DNA of 9,652 bases, taken from positions 13,895 to 23,546 of the forward strand of contig DJMI01000096.1 in NCBI GenBank assembly GCA_002435335.1. The letters run 5' to 3'. Under the pieces are notes generated by a model. It searched no databases. It worked only from the letters and a program-made list of their open reading frames with translations, and had not been told where the DNA came from. The position numbers and the translations under genes are program-made. Source of the stretch: Nitrosomonas sp. UBA6494. Its GTDB lineage: Bacteria > Pseudomonadota > Gammaproteobacteria > Burkholderiales > Nitrosomonadaceae. This document shows positions 1-6,076 of this stretch, one piece after another (position 1 is the first letter of the stretch; every line of letters starts with the position of its first letter).

Positions 1-648
1 GTTTACGCTCACACGGTAGCGGAAGTATCACAGATCAATGAAAATACTCGAACCGCCAATAACATTGTAATTGGACATGGCTGTGGAGAAAATTCTGTAT
101 TTGGAACCAGTGTGGTGTTTCCGGACGGCGTTGATTCGACAATCACAGTAGACGGTCAACCCCATACCGGCCCGCTTACCGATTTTGTACAGAATTGGAC
201 CAATGCGGTTCAAAAAATCTATAGTCGAGCTGTGTTTACACAACAGGATGAAAAAACGGATAGTGCCGGGAATGTCGTAGGTTTCTGGGCGGGCGGAGAT
301 TATCTGCCGCATAATCTTCACGGATATATTCCATTCAGAACCAGTGCGATAGTTATTGAACCGACTTCATGCGCCAAAAGCATTAAATTCCACATATCGA
401 TTGCTGATATTTGTGAAGTCACCAATACTGAAGGATTCAATGAAAATACAGTGAATTTCTGGACGCTAAAACTGGGAACACCTTACGATGCCGCTGAAGA
501 TGAATCTTCATCAATAACCATCAACCGCACCAGCGCGCTGCCGGATTCATGCGGTGCTGGTGTTGCCGTCGAGGTTAAACCTTCCGCCGCACAGATAAAC
601 CGCGATATGCCGATAAAGATTAATGGCGTTCAAGTCTGGCCTCAATAA
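1..648 (+). CDS. 3' part of a Cys/His-containing protein, possibly YcnI/DUF1775-like
   Basis: The frame is open from the first base and stops at TAA 646-648, so 215 codons are visible and the true start lies outside the window. No signal peptide can be judged. I do not recognise the protein firmly. Features seen, numbering from the first codon: an HGC motif at 26-28, FPDGV at 40-44, a Trp-containing glycine-rich stretch (FWAGGDYLP) at 95-103, Cys124 and Cys138, and a final Cys184. The order of HGC, then an FP-x-GV strand, then W-GG-LP, then a paired-Cys strand resembles the YcnI/DUF1775 family, whose members are usually exported and linked to copper uptake. This is a weak, by-eye resemblance. 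The gene converges on the His-rich SmbP homologue and shares its terminator, which fits a metal-related role by context only. It could equally be an uncharacterised secreted protein. Confidence 0.6.
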   Translation, partial: VYAHTVAEVSQINENTRTANNIVIGHGCGENSVFGTSVVFPDGVDSTITVDGQPHTGPLTDFVQNWTNAVQKIYSRAVFTQQDEKTDSAGNVVGFWAGGDYLPHNLHGYIPFRTSAIVIEPTSCAKSIKFHISIADICEVTNTEGFNENTVNFWTLKLGTPYDAAEDESSSITINRTSALPDSCGAGVAVEVKPSAAQINRDMPIKINGVQVWPQ

Positions 649-684
649 TTCTATTTGTTGCCAACATAATTCTATCTAAACATT

Positions 685-731
685 AATTAAAAACCGCTTT
701 GTTTTTTTAACTGGCAAAGCGGTTTTTAATT
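685..731. terminator. Bidirectional intrinsic terminator between convergent genes
   Basis: A perfect 17-bp inverted repeat (arms 685-701 and 715-731) with a 13-nt loop. The core arm is CCGCTTTG flanked by A5 on one side, so its partner ends in T5, and a transcript from either strand gets a GC-containing stem followed by a U run. It sits 37 nt past the stop of the plus-strand gene and 25 nt past the stop of smbP, so it plausibly ends both transcripts. Confidence 0.9.
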
Positions 732-755
732 TAATTCAGCAATCGGCCTGAACCA

Positions 756-1100
756 TCAATGCCCTGAGTGGCGCATATGTTTCATTGCCTCCTCGGAATG
801 CTTGGCCGCTTCGCCTGCATGACCCGCTTCGGCATGCGTAATTGCTTCTTCCAAATGCTTGATCGCTTCATCCATATGTTGGTGAGCTGCAGCATGGTCG
901 TCTCTTGCAGCTTTAGCATGCGTCAAACTGTCTTTTGCATGTTGAAGCGCCTCTTTGGCATGCCCCATTTCACCATGCGCTTGCGCTTTTCCGGCGTGCT
1001 CCATTGCTTCCGATGTATGTCCCGCATCGGCTGCCCACACCTGAGCACTCAATAGCGCTATTGCTGCACCCGTGATAATTGATGTCAATATCGTTCTCAT
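756..1100 (-). CDS. smbP: Small periplasmic His-rich metal-binding protein, SmbP homologue
   Basis: A 114-residue exported protein. Residues 1-23 form a Sec signal peptide: a basic start (MR), a hydrophobic core, and a VWA cleavage motif before Ala24. The mature ~91 residues carry 16 His and many Ala, Glu and Lys, with no Cys, in a helical pattern of EA-x2-HA units. This is the pattern of Nitrosomonas europaea SmbP, a ~10-kDa periplasmic protein that binds several Cu(II) and other divalent ions and is thought to buffer or detoxify copper. His residues fall at 28, 35, 42, 47, 54, 61 and again at 75, 82, 89, 94, 101, 108, so the mature protein is two copies of a 47-residue unit. The start is supported by a strong Shine-Dalgarno at 1109-1117 (AAAAGGAGG on the minus strand), 8 nt upstream of the ATG. 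It is a single-gene unit converging on the plus-strand gene. The exact ions bound are inferred from the family. Confidence 0.93.
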   Translation of the reverse strand: MRTILTSIITGAAIALLSAQVWAADAGHTSEAMEHAGKAQAHGEMGHAKEALQHAKDSLTHAKAARDDHAAAHQHMDEAIKHLEEAITHAEAGHAGEAAKHSEEAMKHMRHSGH

Positions 1101-1108
1101 AACAATCG

Positions 1109-1117
1109 CCTCCTTTT
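1109..1117 (-). promoter_or_regulatory. Strong ribosome binding site of smbP
   Basis: The minus strand reads AAAAGGAGG, close to the full anti-16S complement, and lies 8 nt before the ATG at 1100. It fixes the smbP start and suggests high translation. Confidence 0.85.
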
Positions 1118-1216
1118 ACTTTGGCTATAAAAAATATATTCTGCTACGTTAGCATTCCTACTCTTATAACAACAAGATAGGGATTTGTTGGTACAACATA
1201 TTTTTCTTTAGTTAGG

Positions 1217-1227
1217 CACCTCCTTTT
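1217..1227 (-). promoter_or_regulatory. Orphan Shine-Dalgarno-like sequence
   Basis: The minus strand reads AAAAGGAGGTG, an almost perfect anti-16S complement, over 110 nt upstream of smbP. The nearest downstream ATG (1199) is 17 nt away, which is too far for efficient use, and opens only an 11-codon frame ending at 1164. It may be a relic of a lost gene, a leader peptide signal, or chance. Confidence 0.3.
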
Positions 1228-1298
1228 CTTTAGATCAACACATTTAAGCTATTTGTTCATTCATCATAATATTATTTTCCTCAAAAGTCGTATTTTTC

Positions 1299-1312
1299 TT
1301 GACTGCGATCAA
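1299..1312. promoter_or_regulatory. FNR/CRP-type palindrome upstream of smbP
   Basis: The sequence TTGAC-TGCG-ATCAA matches the FNR/Anr consensus TTGAT-N4-ATCAA with one mismatch. It lies about 200 bp upstream of the smbP start, which is rather far for direct activation unless the transcript has a long leader. The box is seen in the sequence; its function is conjecture. Confidence 0.3.
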
Positions 1313-1333
1313 TCAATGGCGAATTTAATTATT

Positions 1334-1507
1334 GGCTAGAAGTCTGTCGAGGCTTAAGCAATCGTAGCGAGCCGAGTGGGAGAGCGGGTGCATATTTTCT
1401 CAATTTTGAGGCGCATAGTTAACCTATGCAACAGAAAACTGAGGAAATATGAACCGTTATCCCATTGACGTAGTAGATTAGTCTTAAGTCCGACAGACTC
1501 CTAGGCT
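1334..1507. mobile_element. MITE-like palindromic element (~174 bp)
   Basis: A long imperfect palindrome centred near 1420. The outer arms, 1341-1358 and 1483-1499, share AGTCTGTCG and CTTAAG with one or two differences, and similarity continues outwards (GGCTAG against CTAGGC) and inwards (AATCGTAGC against ACGTAGTAGATT). The inner arms, about 1391-1412 and 1430-1451, begin and end with CATATTT/AAATATG and CTCA/TGAG. The centre is a perfect 6-bp inverted repeat, GCATAG/CTATGC, around TTAAC. ATTATT occurs immediately on both sides (1328-1333 and 1508-1513), which could be a target-site duplication, though the region is AT-rich. There is no transposase reading frame. This is the structure of a non-autonomous miniature element mobilised by a full-length insertion sequence elsewhere. 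The parent family is not identified. Confidence 0.7.
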
Positions 1508-1531
1508 ATTATTTAAGCTATCGATGGATAC

Positions 1532-1578
1532 GAGTTTTACATTACACGAAGAGGAAGGGATTACGTGATATAAAACTC
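1532..1578. repeat. Small inverted repeat beside the MITE-like element
   Basis: Perfect 8-bp arms GAGTTTTA (1532-1539) and TAAAACTC (1571-1578) enclose 31 nt, with further partial pairing inside (ATTACACG against CGTGAT). It lies between the palindromic element and the peroxidase pseudogene. It is not a terminator, since no U run follows. It may be the remains of another small element or a chance hairpin. Confidence 0.35.
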
Positions 1579-1584
1579 ACATAA

Positions 1585-1866
1585 TTGGAAGATTTGTTAA
1601 ATTTCCTGAAAAGCCTGACCGATGAACGCGTTCGCTTTGAAAAAGCACCGTTTGATCACCCGGAACTCATTATTCCTCATGGACATTAAGGAGATAATGA
1701 TCTGATTAGTAAATCAAATTCAATCTAGAAAACATTTGCTGCAGATGAACTATTGATTATTCCAGCGGTTGAAGCCGAAGGCAGAACGGAACCGTTGCAA
1801 GCATTCGATTACTATCTGAAAGAAAAAAGTACCCGAGAATTTCACGCCCCCTTTACAACTAAGTAA
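1585..1866 (+). pseudogene. C-terminal remnant of a di-haem cytochrome c peroxidase/MauG-type gene
   Basis: One plus-strand frame from 1585 reads like the end of a bacterial di-haem cytochrome c peroxidase. It has LEDLLNFLKSLTDERVRFEK, then APFDHPEL, then a PHGH motif, and further on ELLIIPAVEAEG. Proteins of this family commonly end with LTDERVR-x-E-x-APFDHP and a final IPAVG-type stretch. The frame is broken by TAA at 1687-1689 and TAG at 1726-1728, and it runs through to TAA at 1864-1866, past the point where homology fades (about 1815). The haem-binding CxxCH segments and everything N-terminal are missing, and an in-frame TAA sits directly before 1585. The family's role is reduction of H2O2, or related oxidation chemistry, in the periplasm. 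This copy cannot do that. The family call is by recognition of the C-terminal pattern, not by a search. Confidence 0.65.
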
Positions 1867-1872
1867 AGGGGG
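1847..1872. terminator. Strong hairpin downstream of ftsZ, possible terminator
   Basis: Perfect 10-bp arms CCCCCTTTAC (1847-1856) and GTAAAGGGGG (1863-1872) with a 6-nt loop. It lies 32 nt past the ftsZ stop on the minus strand. No U run follows directly on either strand, so it is not a canonical intrinsic terminator. It may still slow polymerase or protect the 3' end of the long dcw transcript. Confidence 0.5.
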
Positions 1873-1904
1873 AGGGGCTTTCAATGTACTATTGATTTTT
1901 TGTC

Positions 1905-3065
1905 TTAGTCCGCTTGCCTTCTCAAGAAAGCAGGTATGTCCATCGGATCGACACCGGATTGACGCATAGCAGCTACCGTCGCATTGCTTCTTCTCGCCGT
2001 ACGTATTACGGCTGGCTCTTCGGATGAAAATGAGGTATCCCTATCGTCGGTACCGGTACGGCTATGAATCACGGTGAGCGGCGATGTTTGGCTTTGGCTT
2101 TGACTTGCTGCTATGCTGCCCAATCCGGTAGCAACCATGGTGACACGCAAGTTATCGGCCATGTTTTCATCGATCACGGTTCCTACGATAATCGTCGCAT
2201 CTTCAGCGGTTAGGTCTTTAATGGTATTCATTACTTCATGCACTTCGCGCATTTTCAATGACGAGCTGGCGGTAATGTTCACCAGAATACCGCGAGCACC
2301 GGTCAGCGAAATATCTTCCAGCAACGGGCTTGAAACGGCTCTCTCTGCTGCCACGCGAGCGCGATCGACGCCCATTGCGATTGCGGAACCCATCATTGCC
2401 ATACCCATTTCCGACATCACTGTTCTGACGTCGGCAAAATCAACGTTTACTAAGCCAGGGCAATTGATTACTTCGGCGATACCGGCTACTGCGCCGTACA
2501 ATACGTCGTTGGCGGCCTTGAATGCATCCAGCATGGAAATATCGTTACCCAGCACCATCATTAACTTGTCGTTCGGGATTACGATGAGCGAATCGACATG
2601 CTGCGACAAGGATTCCATACCGGCTTTGGCTGCAATCAGGCGTTTTCCTTCAAATGCAAACGGTTTGCTGACCACTGCGACAGTCAGAATACCCATTTCC
2701 TTGGCGACTTGAGCTACTACCGGTGCGGCGCCTGTTCCGGTTCCACCACCCATGCCTGCAGTGATGAACAACATATCCGCTCCTTGAATCAATTCGGCGA
2801 TCCGGTCGCGATCTTCAAGCGCTGCTTCACGCCCGATTTCCGGATTGGCACCAGCACCGAGCCCTTTGGTAATACCGGCACCCAATTGCAATATGGTTGG
2901 TGCTTTATTGCTTTTCAATGCTTGTGCATCAGTATTCATACTGATGAACTCAACGCCTTGCATGCCATTATGGATCATGTGATCCACTGCATTGCTGCCG
3001 CAGCCACCAACACCCACTACCTTGATGATTGCTTCTTGAGTTTCGTTATTCATAATTTCGAACAT
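1905..3065 (-). CDS. ftsZ: Cell division protein FtsZ
   Basis: Tubulin-like GTPase that polymerises into the Z ring at mid-cell and recruits the divisome. At 386 residues it is of usual length. The nucleotide-binding domain starts with VGVGGCGSNAV (17-27). The tubulin signature GGGTGTG is at 106-112, and the T7 synergy loop NVDFADV is at 207-213 with Asp209 and Asp212, the residues that complete the GTPase site of the neighbouring subunit. After a linker of low complexity the chain ends with the conserved tail DIPAFLRRQ (376-384), the docking site for FtsA and other partners. The first ATG is chosen because AAAGGAG (3074-3080) lies 8 nt upstream; the internal Met5 has no such site. ftsZ is the last gene of the cluster, 67 nt after ftsA. 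No lpxC follows. Confidence 0.98.
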   Translation of the reverse strand: MFEIMNNETQEAIIKVVGVGGCGSNAVDHMIHNGMQGVEFISMNTDAQALKSNKAPTILQLGAGITKGLGAGANPEIGREAALEDRDRIAELIQGADMLFITAGMGGGTGTGAAPVVAQVAKEMGILTVAVVSKPFAFEGKRLIAAKAGMESLSQHVDSLIVIPNDKLMMVLGNDISMLDAFKAANDVLYGAVAGIAEVINCPGLVNVDFADVRTVMSEMGMAMMGSAIAMGVDRARVAAERAVSSPLLEDISLTGARGILVNITASSSLKMREVHEVMNTIKDLTAEDATIIVGTVIDENMADNLRVTMVATGLGSIAASQSQSQTSPLTVIHSRTGTDDRDTSFSSEEPAVIRTARRSNATVAAMRQSGVDPMDIPAFLRRQAD

Positions 3066-3073
3066 AGTGTTTC

Positions 3074-3080
3074 TCCTTTA
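3074..3080 (-). promoter_or_regulatory. Ribosome binding site of ftsZ
   Basis: The minus strand reads AAAGGAG, 8 nt before ATG 3065. It is stronger than the sites of ftsA and ftsQ, which fits the higher FtsZ level that division needs. Confidence 0.75.
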
Positions 3081-3119
3081 GTACATTGAAATTAAAGCCA
3101 CCCGATTGCTTATTGCCAT

Positions 3120-3131
3120 ACGAAATTTCGT
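3120..3131. repeat. Perfect 12-bp palindrome between ftsA and ftsZ
   Basis: ACGAAATTTCGT reads the same on both strands and begins 1 nt after the ftsA stop codon. It could be an operator or a chance palindrome in an otherwise 67-nt spacer. No convincing promoter boxes were seen beside it. Confidence 0.35.
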
Positions 3132-3132
3132 G

Positions 3133-4371
3133 TTAGAAATTTCTTTGAAACCACCCCTTCATTCTGGAAAAAATCTGCTTAGCAGATCCTTCTTGTAATC
3201 TTGATCCCTGTTGATGCTGCATTTGCTGAATACCTGCCAAAATCAATCCAATACCGGTCGAATAACGCGGTGTATGGATAACATCTTTTAAATTGCCGTG
3301 ATAATTAGGTAAGCCCAATCTCACCGGCATATGAAATATCTCTTCACCCAATTCCACCATGCCGCGCAATGAAGCCGAACCTCCGGTAATGACAATGCCT
3401 GACGACAACAGCTCTTCAAATCCGCTACGTCGCAGCTCTGCCTGTACCATGGTGTATAGTTCTTCGGCGCGCGGCTCTATCACTTCCGCTAACGTTTGCT
3501 TGGAGAGTTGACGCGATCCGCGGTTGCCAACATCAGGCACTTCGACCATTTCGTGCGTATCGGCAAGACTCCGCAATGCACACCCGTAGCGGCATTTGAT
3601 ATCTTCAGCGCTCTTGGTCGGGGTACGCAATGCCATCGCAATATCGTTGGTGATCTGGTCGCCAGCGATTGGAATAACCGCAGTATGCCTAATCGCGCCA
3701 TGCGTAAATACCGCAATATCGGTTGTGCCGCCGCCAATATCGATTAGACAAACACCCAAATCTTTTTCATCTTCCGATAGCACAGCCATCGCCGATGCCA
3801 ACGGCTGCAGGATCAAATCGCGTACTTCCAAACCGCAGCGGTGCACGCATTTCACTATATTTTGCGCCGCAGAAACGGCGCCGGTGACGATATGCACTTT
3901 GACTTCCAACCGGATGCCACTCATGCCAACGGGTTCGCGTACGTCTTCCTGGCCATCGATAATGAATTCCTGATTCAACACGTGCAAAATTTGCTGATCC
4001 GCCGGAATATTGACCGCCTTGGCCGCTTCCATAACCCGCTCGACATCTCTTTCGGTAACTTCTTTATCTTTAATTGGCACCATGCCGTTCGAATTAAAAC
4101 CACGAATATGACTGCCCGCGATTCCGGTATATACCTCGTGAATCTTACAATCCGCCATCAATTCGGCTTCCTCCAACGCGCGCTGTATGGCATTAACCGT
4201 CGTTTCGATATTGGCCACCACGCCTTTTTTCAATCCGCGGGATGGATGGCTGCCTAATCCGATGATTTCAAAACCGCCTTCAGGGATTACTTCCGCCACG
4301 ATAGCAACGATTTTGGATGTACCAACATCCAAACCGACAATCAGATTTCTATTTTCTCTCGTCTTATTCAT
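3133..4371 (-). CDS. ftsA: Cell division protein FtsA
   Basis: Actin/Hsp70-fold ATPase that anchors FtsZ filaments to the inner membrane and recruits later divisome proteins. At 412 residues it is of usual length. Phosphate-1 motif GLDVGTSK is at 13-20, the FtsA-specific 1C domain occupies roughly 85-165, phosphate-2 motif DIGGGTTDIA is at 211-220, and the adenosine motif GIVITGGSA is at 325-333. The last 15 residues (398-412, KQIFSRMKGWFQRNF) form the amphipathic membrane-targeting helix, with basic and aromatic residues alternating. The start ATG lies 21 nt after the ftsQ stop. Its ribosome binding site is weak (GGGA or AGGAT), so coupling to ftsQ translation is likely. It is followed by ftsZ, the standard order. 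Confidence 0.97.
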   Translation of the reverse strand: MNKTRENRNLIVGLDVGTSKIVAIVAEVIPEGGFEIIGLGSHPSRGLKKGVVANIETTVNAIQRALEEAELMADCKIHEVYTGIAGSHIRGFNSNGMVPIKDKEVTERDVERVMEAAKAVNIPADQQILHVLNQEFIIDGQEDVREPVGMSGIRLEVKVHIVTGAVSAAQNIVKCVHRCGLEVRDLILQPLASAMAVLSEDEKDLGVCLIDIGGGTTDIAVFTHGAIRHTAVIPIAGDQITNDIAMALRTPTKSAEDIKCRYGCALRSLADTHEMVEVPDVGNRGSRQLSKQTLAEVIEPRAEELYTMVQAELRRSGFEELLSSGIVITGGSASLRGMVELGEEIFHMPVRLGLPNYHGNLKDVIHTPRYSTGIGLILAGIQQMQHQQGSRLQEGSAKQIFSRMKGWFQRNF

Positions 4372-4392
4372 CTAATCCTATCTCTCCCGGCT

Positions 4393-5169
4393 TCACGCTT
4401 CCTTTTTTACGTTCTTTTTCCGCGATTCCTGCTCCATTTCTGCCGACATGCGAATGGCAAAACCGTTTGGATAACGCAGATCGACGTACATCAGCGGTTG
4501 TTGCTGATTCCATCGTGCAATGCTGTGGTTATATACCGAAACATAGCGCGCCAACCTATCCTCCACTTCATTTCTTCCCAGTTCCAACACCGTACTGGTA
4601 TTCAATCGCAAGCGCCAAGCATAACGGGGAGTCAGCGTAATCTCCGCAATCTTTTGGTCAATTGATTCCAATATCTTATTGAAACGCTGGTATTGCTGAG
4701 CCACTTCTTGTGCACTTGCTTCGTTCGGCCCAGTAAAAGTAGGGAGATCCATTTTTGCAGTGACTCGGAATACCTCACCATAAGTATTGACCAGGGCATG
4801 ATCTCCCCAGTAAGCCATCGCACGATGCTCTTCAAGTATTACGTTCAAACCATGCGGCCATTCTCGATTAATTTTTGCTTCTCTCACCCATGGTAATTTT
4901 ACAAAAGCTTCGCGTACTGCGGTGAGATTCACTGAAATAAAATTTCCTTGCAATTCATTTTTTACCAAATAATCAATTTGATCTCTAGTAACATATTGTA
5001 ATTCATGGTAATTATTTTTATCCGGGCCAGCTGCTTGAATGTTGATTTCCTTGATAGGAAAAAAAGGCGGTTTGACAAGATGCAAACCGATACCGTACAG
5101 CGCCGTAACTACGACCGAGCTGACCAGCAACTTGGATACAAAATTGAGTGCGTGATGGTTATTCCACAT
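4393..5169 (-). CDS. ftsQ: Cell division protein FtsQ
   Basis: Bitopic inner-membrane protein that links the cytoplasmic divisome to the periplasmic wall machinery through FtsB and FtsL. At 258 residues it is of usual length. A short cytoplasmic N-terminus is followed by one transmembrane helix at about 11-32, then a periplasmic POTRA domain starting near FPIKEINI (37-44) and containing the typical LPWVREAKINREWP stretch, and then the FtsQ-type beta domain. The tail is highly charged (EMEQESRKKNVKKEA). Its ATG lies inside the end of ddl, overlapping it by 11 nt, and the upstream ribosome binding site is weak, so it is probably translated by coupling. ftsA follows after 21 nt. Confidence 0.95.
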   Translation of the reverse strand: MWNNHHALNFVSKLLVSSVVVTALYGIGLHLVKPPFFPIKEINIQAAGPDKNNYHELQYVTRDQIDYLVKNELQGNFISVNLTAVREAFVKLPWVREAKINREWPHGLNVILEEHRAMAYWGDHALVNTYGEVFRVTAKMDLPTFTGPNEASAQEVAQQYQRFNKILESIDQKIAEITLTPRYAWRLRLNTSTVLELGRNEVEDRLARYVSVYNHSIARWNQQQPLMYVDLRYPNGFAIRMSAEMEQESRKKNVKKEA

Positions 5170-6076
5170 GAGCCTGATCCAATATGTTCAAAACCAAATC
5201 TTCAAAGGAAATGCCAGCAGTCCTGGCTGCCATCGGTACTAGGCTATGACTGGTCATTCCGGGTGAAGTATTGGTCTCCAAGAAATAAAACTGATTGGCT
5301 GCGGTCAAAATCAAATCGACTCTTCCCCAGCCTTGGCATCCTAATATTTGATAAGCTTTTAACGCTTGCGCCTGGATCTCGGCTTCCAGCGTGAGTGGTA
5401 ATCCGCTCGGACAGAAGTATTGGGTTTCATTCGAAACATATTTTGCCTGGTAATCATATAATTCCCCCGCCACCTTGATGCGCACGATCGGCAACGGCGT
5501 GTTTCCCAGAATCGCAACCGTCAGCTCTTGTCCGGCAATGAATTCTTCGGCCATTACCATGGCATCGTGGCGAGCGGCCAATTGATAGGCATTTATCAAA
5601 TCTTCTCGGCGCTTCACTTTGGTCAATCCGATCGTCGAGCCTTCTCGCACCGGTTTTACGATTAGCGGCAACCCCAATTTATCCGCTACTTGATCAAAAT
5701 CACTGTTTGCATTCAGCATTTCGAAACGCGGTGTTTGAATTCCGGTCGCTTGCCACACCAATTTGGTACGCCATTTATCCATTGCCAATGCACTTGCCAT
5801 CACGCCGCTGCCGGTGTAAGGCAGTTCCAACCATTGCAATACGCCTTGTATGGTACCGTCCTCACCAAATCGTCCGTGCAATGCGATAAAAGCTTTATCA
5901 AAATGCTGTTGTTTCAGAGATTCCAACGTTTGTTCCGCCGGATCGAACGGACGCGCATCTACGCCGCGGTTGCGCAAAGCAGTCAAAACTGCTCCACCGC
6001 TTTGCAGCGAAACCTCTCGCTCGGCAGACCTACCGCCGAGTAGTACGGCAATTTTGCCATGATCGCGCGAAATCAC
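5159..6076 (-). CDS. ddl: D-alanine--D-alanine ligase, GTG start
   Basis: ATP-grasp enzyme that joins two D-alanines in the cytoplasm for addition to the UDP-MurNAc tripeptide by MurF. At 305 residues it is typical of the DdlB form found in dcw clusters. Seen motifs: GGRSAEREVSL (14-24), HGRFGEDGTIQG (67-78), KPVREGSTIG (141-150), YDYQAKY (207-213, the Tyr that favours D-Ala over D-lactate as second substrate), GRVDL (251-255) and LETNTSPGMT (266-275) with the Mg2+ ligands. The frame has no ATG near its beginning. It starts at GTG 6076, supported by AGGAGG (6085-6090) 8 nt upstream. The stop of murB and this GTG share GTGA, a 4-nt overlap. Confidence 0.96.
   Translation of the reverse strand: MISRDHGKIAVLLGGRSAEREVSLQSGGAVLTALRNRGVDARPFDPAEQTLESLKQQHFDKAFIALHGRFGEDGTIQGVLQWLELPYTGSGVMASALAMDKWRTKLVWQATGIQTPRFEMLNANSDFDQVADKLGLPLIVKPVREGSTIGLTKVKRREDLINAYQLAARHDAMVMAEEFIAGQELTVAILGNTPLPIVRIKVAGELYDYQAKYVSNETQYFCPSGLPLTLEAEIQAQALKAYQILGCQGWGRVDLILTAANQFYFLETNTSPGMTSHSLVPMAARTAGISFEDLVLNILDQAHVE

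Larger units (their letters stand above)
1118..1333. other. AT-rich upstream region of smbP without a gene
   Basis: About 215 bp of AT-rich sequence between the smbP ribosome binding site and the MITE-like element. I found no convincing paired -35/-10 boxes, although smbP must be read from here. Notable items are an FNR-like palindrome at 1299-1312, an orphan Shine-Dalgarno at 1217-1227, and two short inverted repeats with 5-bp arms and 3-nt centres at 1142-1154 (TGCTA/TAGCA) and 1186-1198 (TGTTG/CAACA), spaced 44 bp apart. These may be operators or chance. An 11-codon reading frame at 1199-1164 on the minus strand has no well-placed ribosome binding site. Confidence 0.5.

Noticed and set aside
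28..321. Minus-strand 97-codon frame at the left end
   Set aside because: It is antisense to the plus-strand gene, which is open from the window edge and ends at a good terminator. The minus frame has no recognisable features.
768..1055. A 95-codon plus-strand frame opposite smbP, rich in Met, Cys and Phe
   Set aside because: It is the antisense of the His/Ala/Glu repeat codons of smbP. The opposite strand has the signal peptide, ribosome binding site and family match.
1164..1199. 11-codon minus-strand frame as a real leader peptide gene
   Set aside because: The Shine-Dalgarno is too far away (17 nt) and there is no attenuator-like hairpin between it and smbP, so it is mentioned only as a possibility.
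1847..1872. A CRISPR repeat or riboswitch at the strong hairpin after ftsZ
   Set aside because: There is a single hairpin with no repeated units and no conserved riboswitch core; it is better explained as a 3' end structure of the ftsZ transcript.
2113..3089. Long plus-strand frames opposite ftsZ (199 and 163 codons)
   Set aside because: They lie antisense to a fully conserved ftsZ and show no motifs of their own; they are shadows produced by codon bias.
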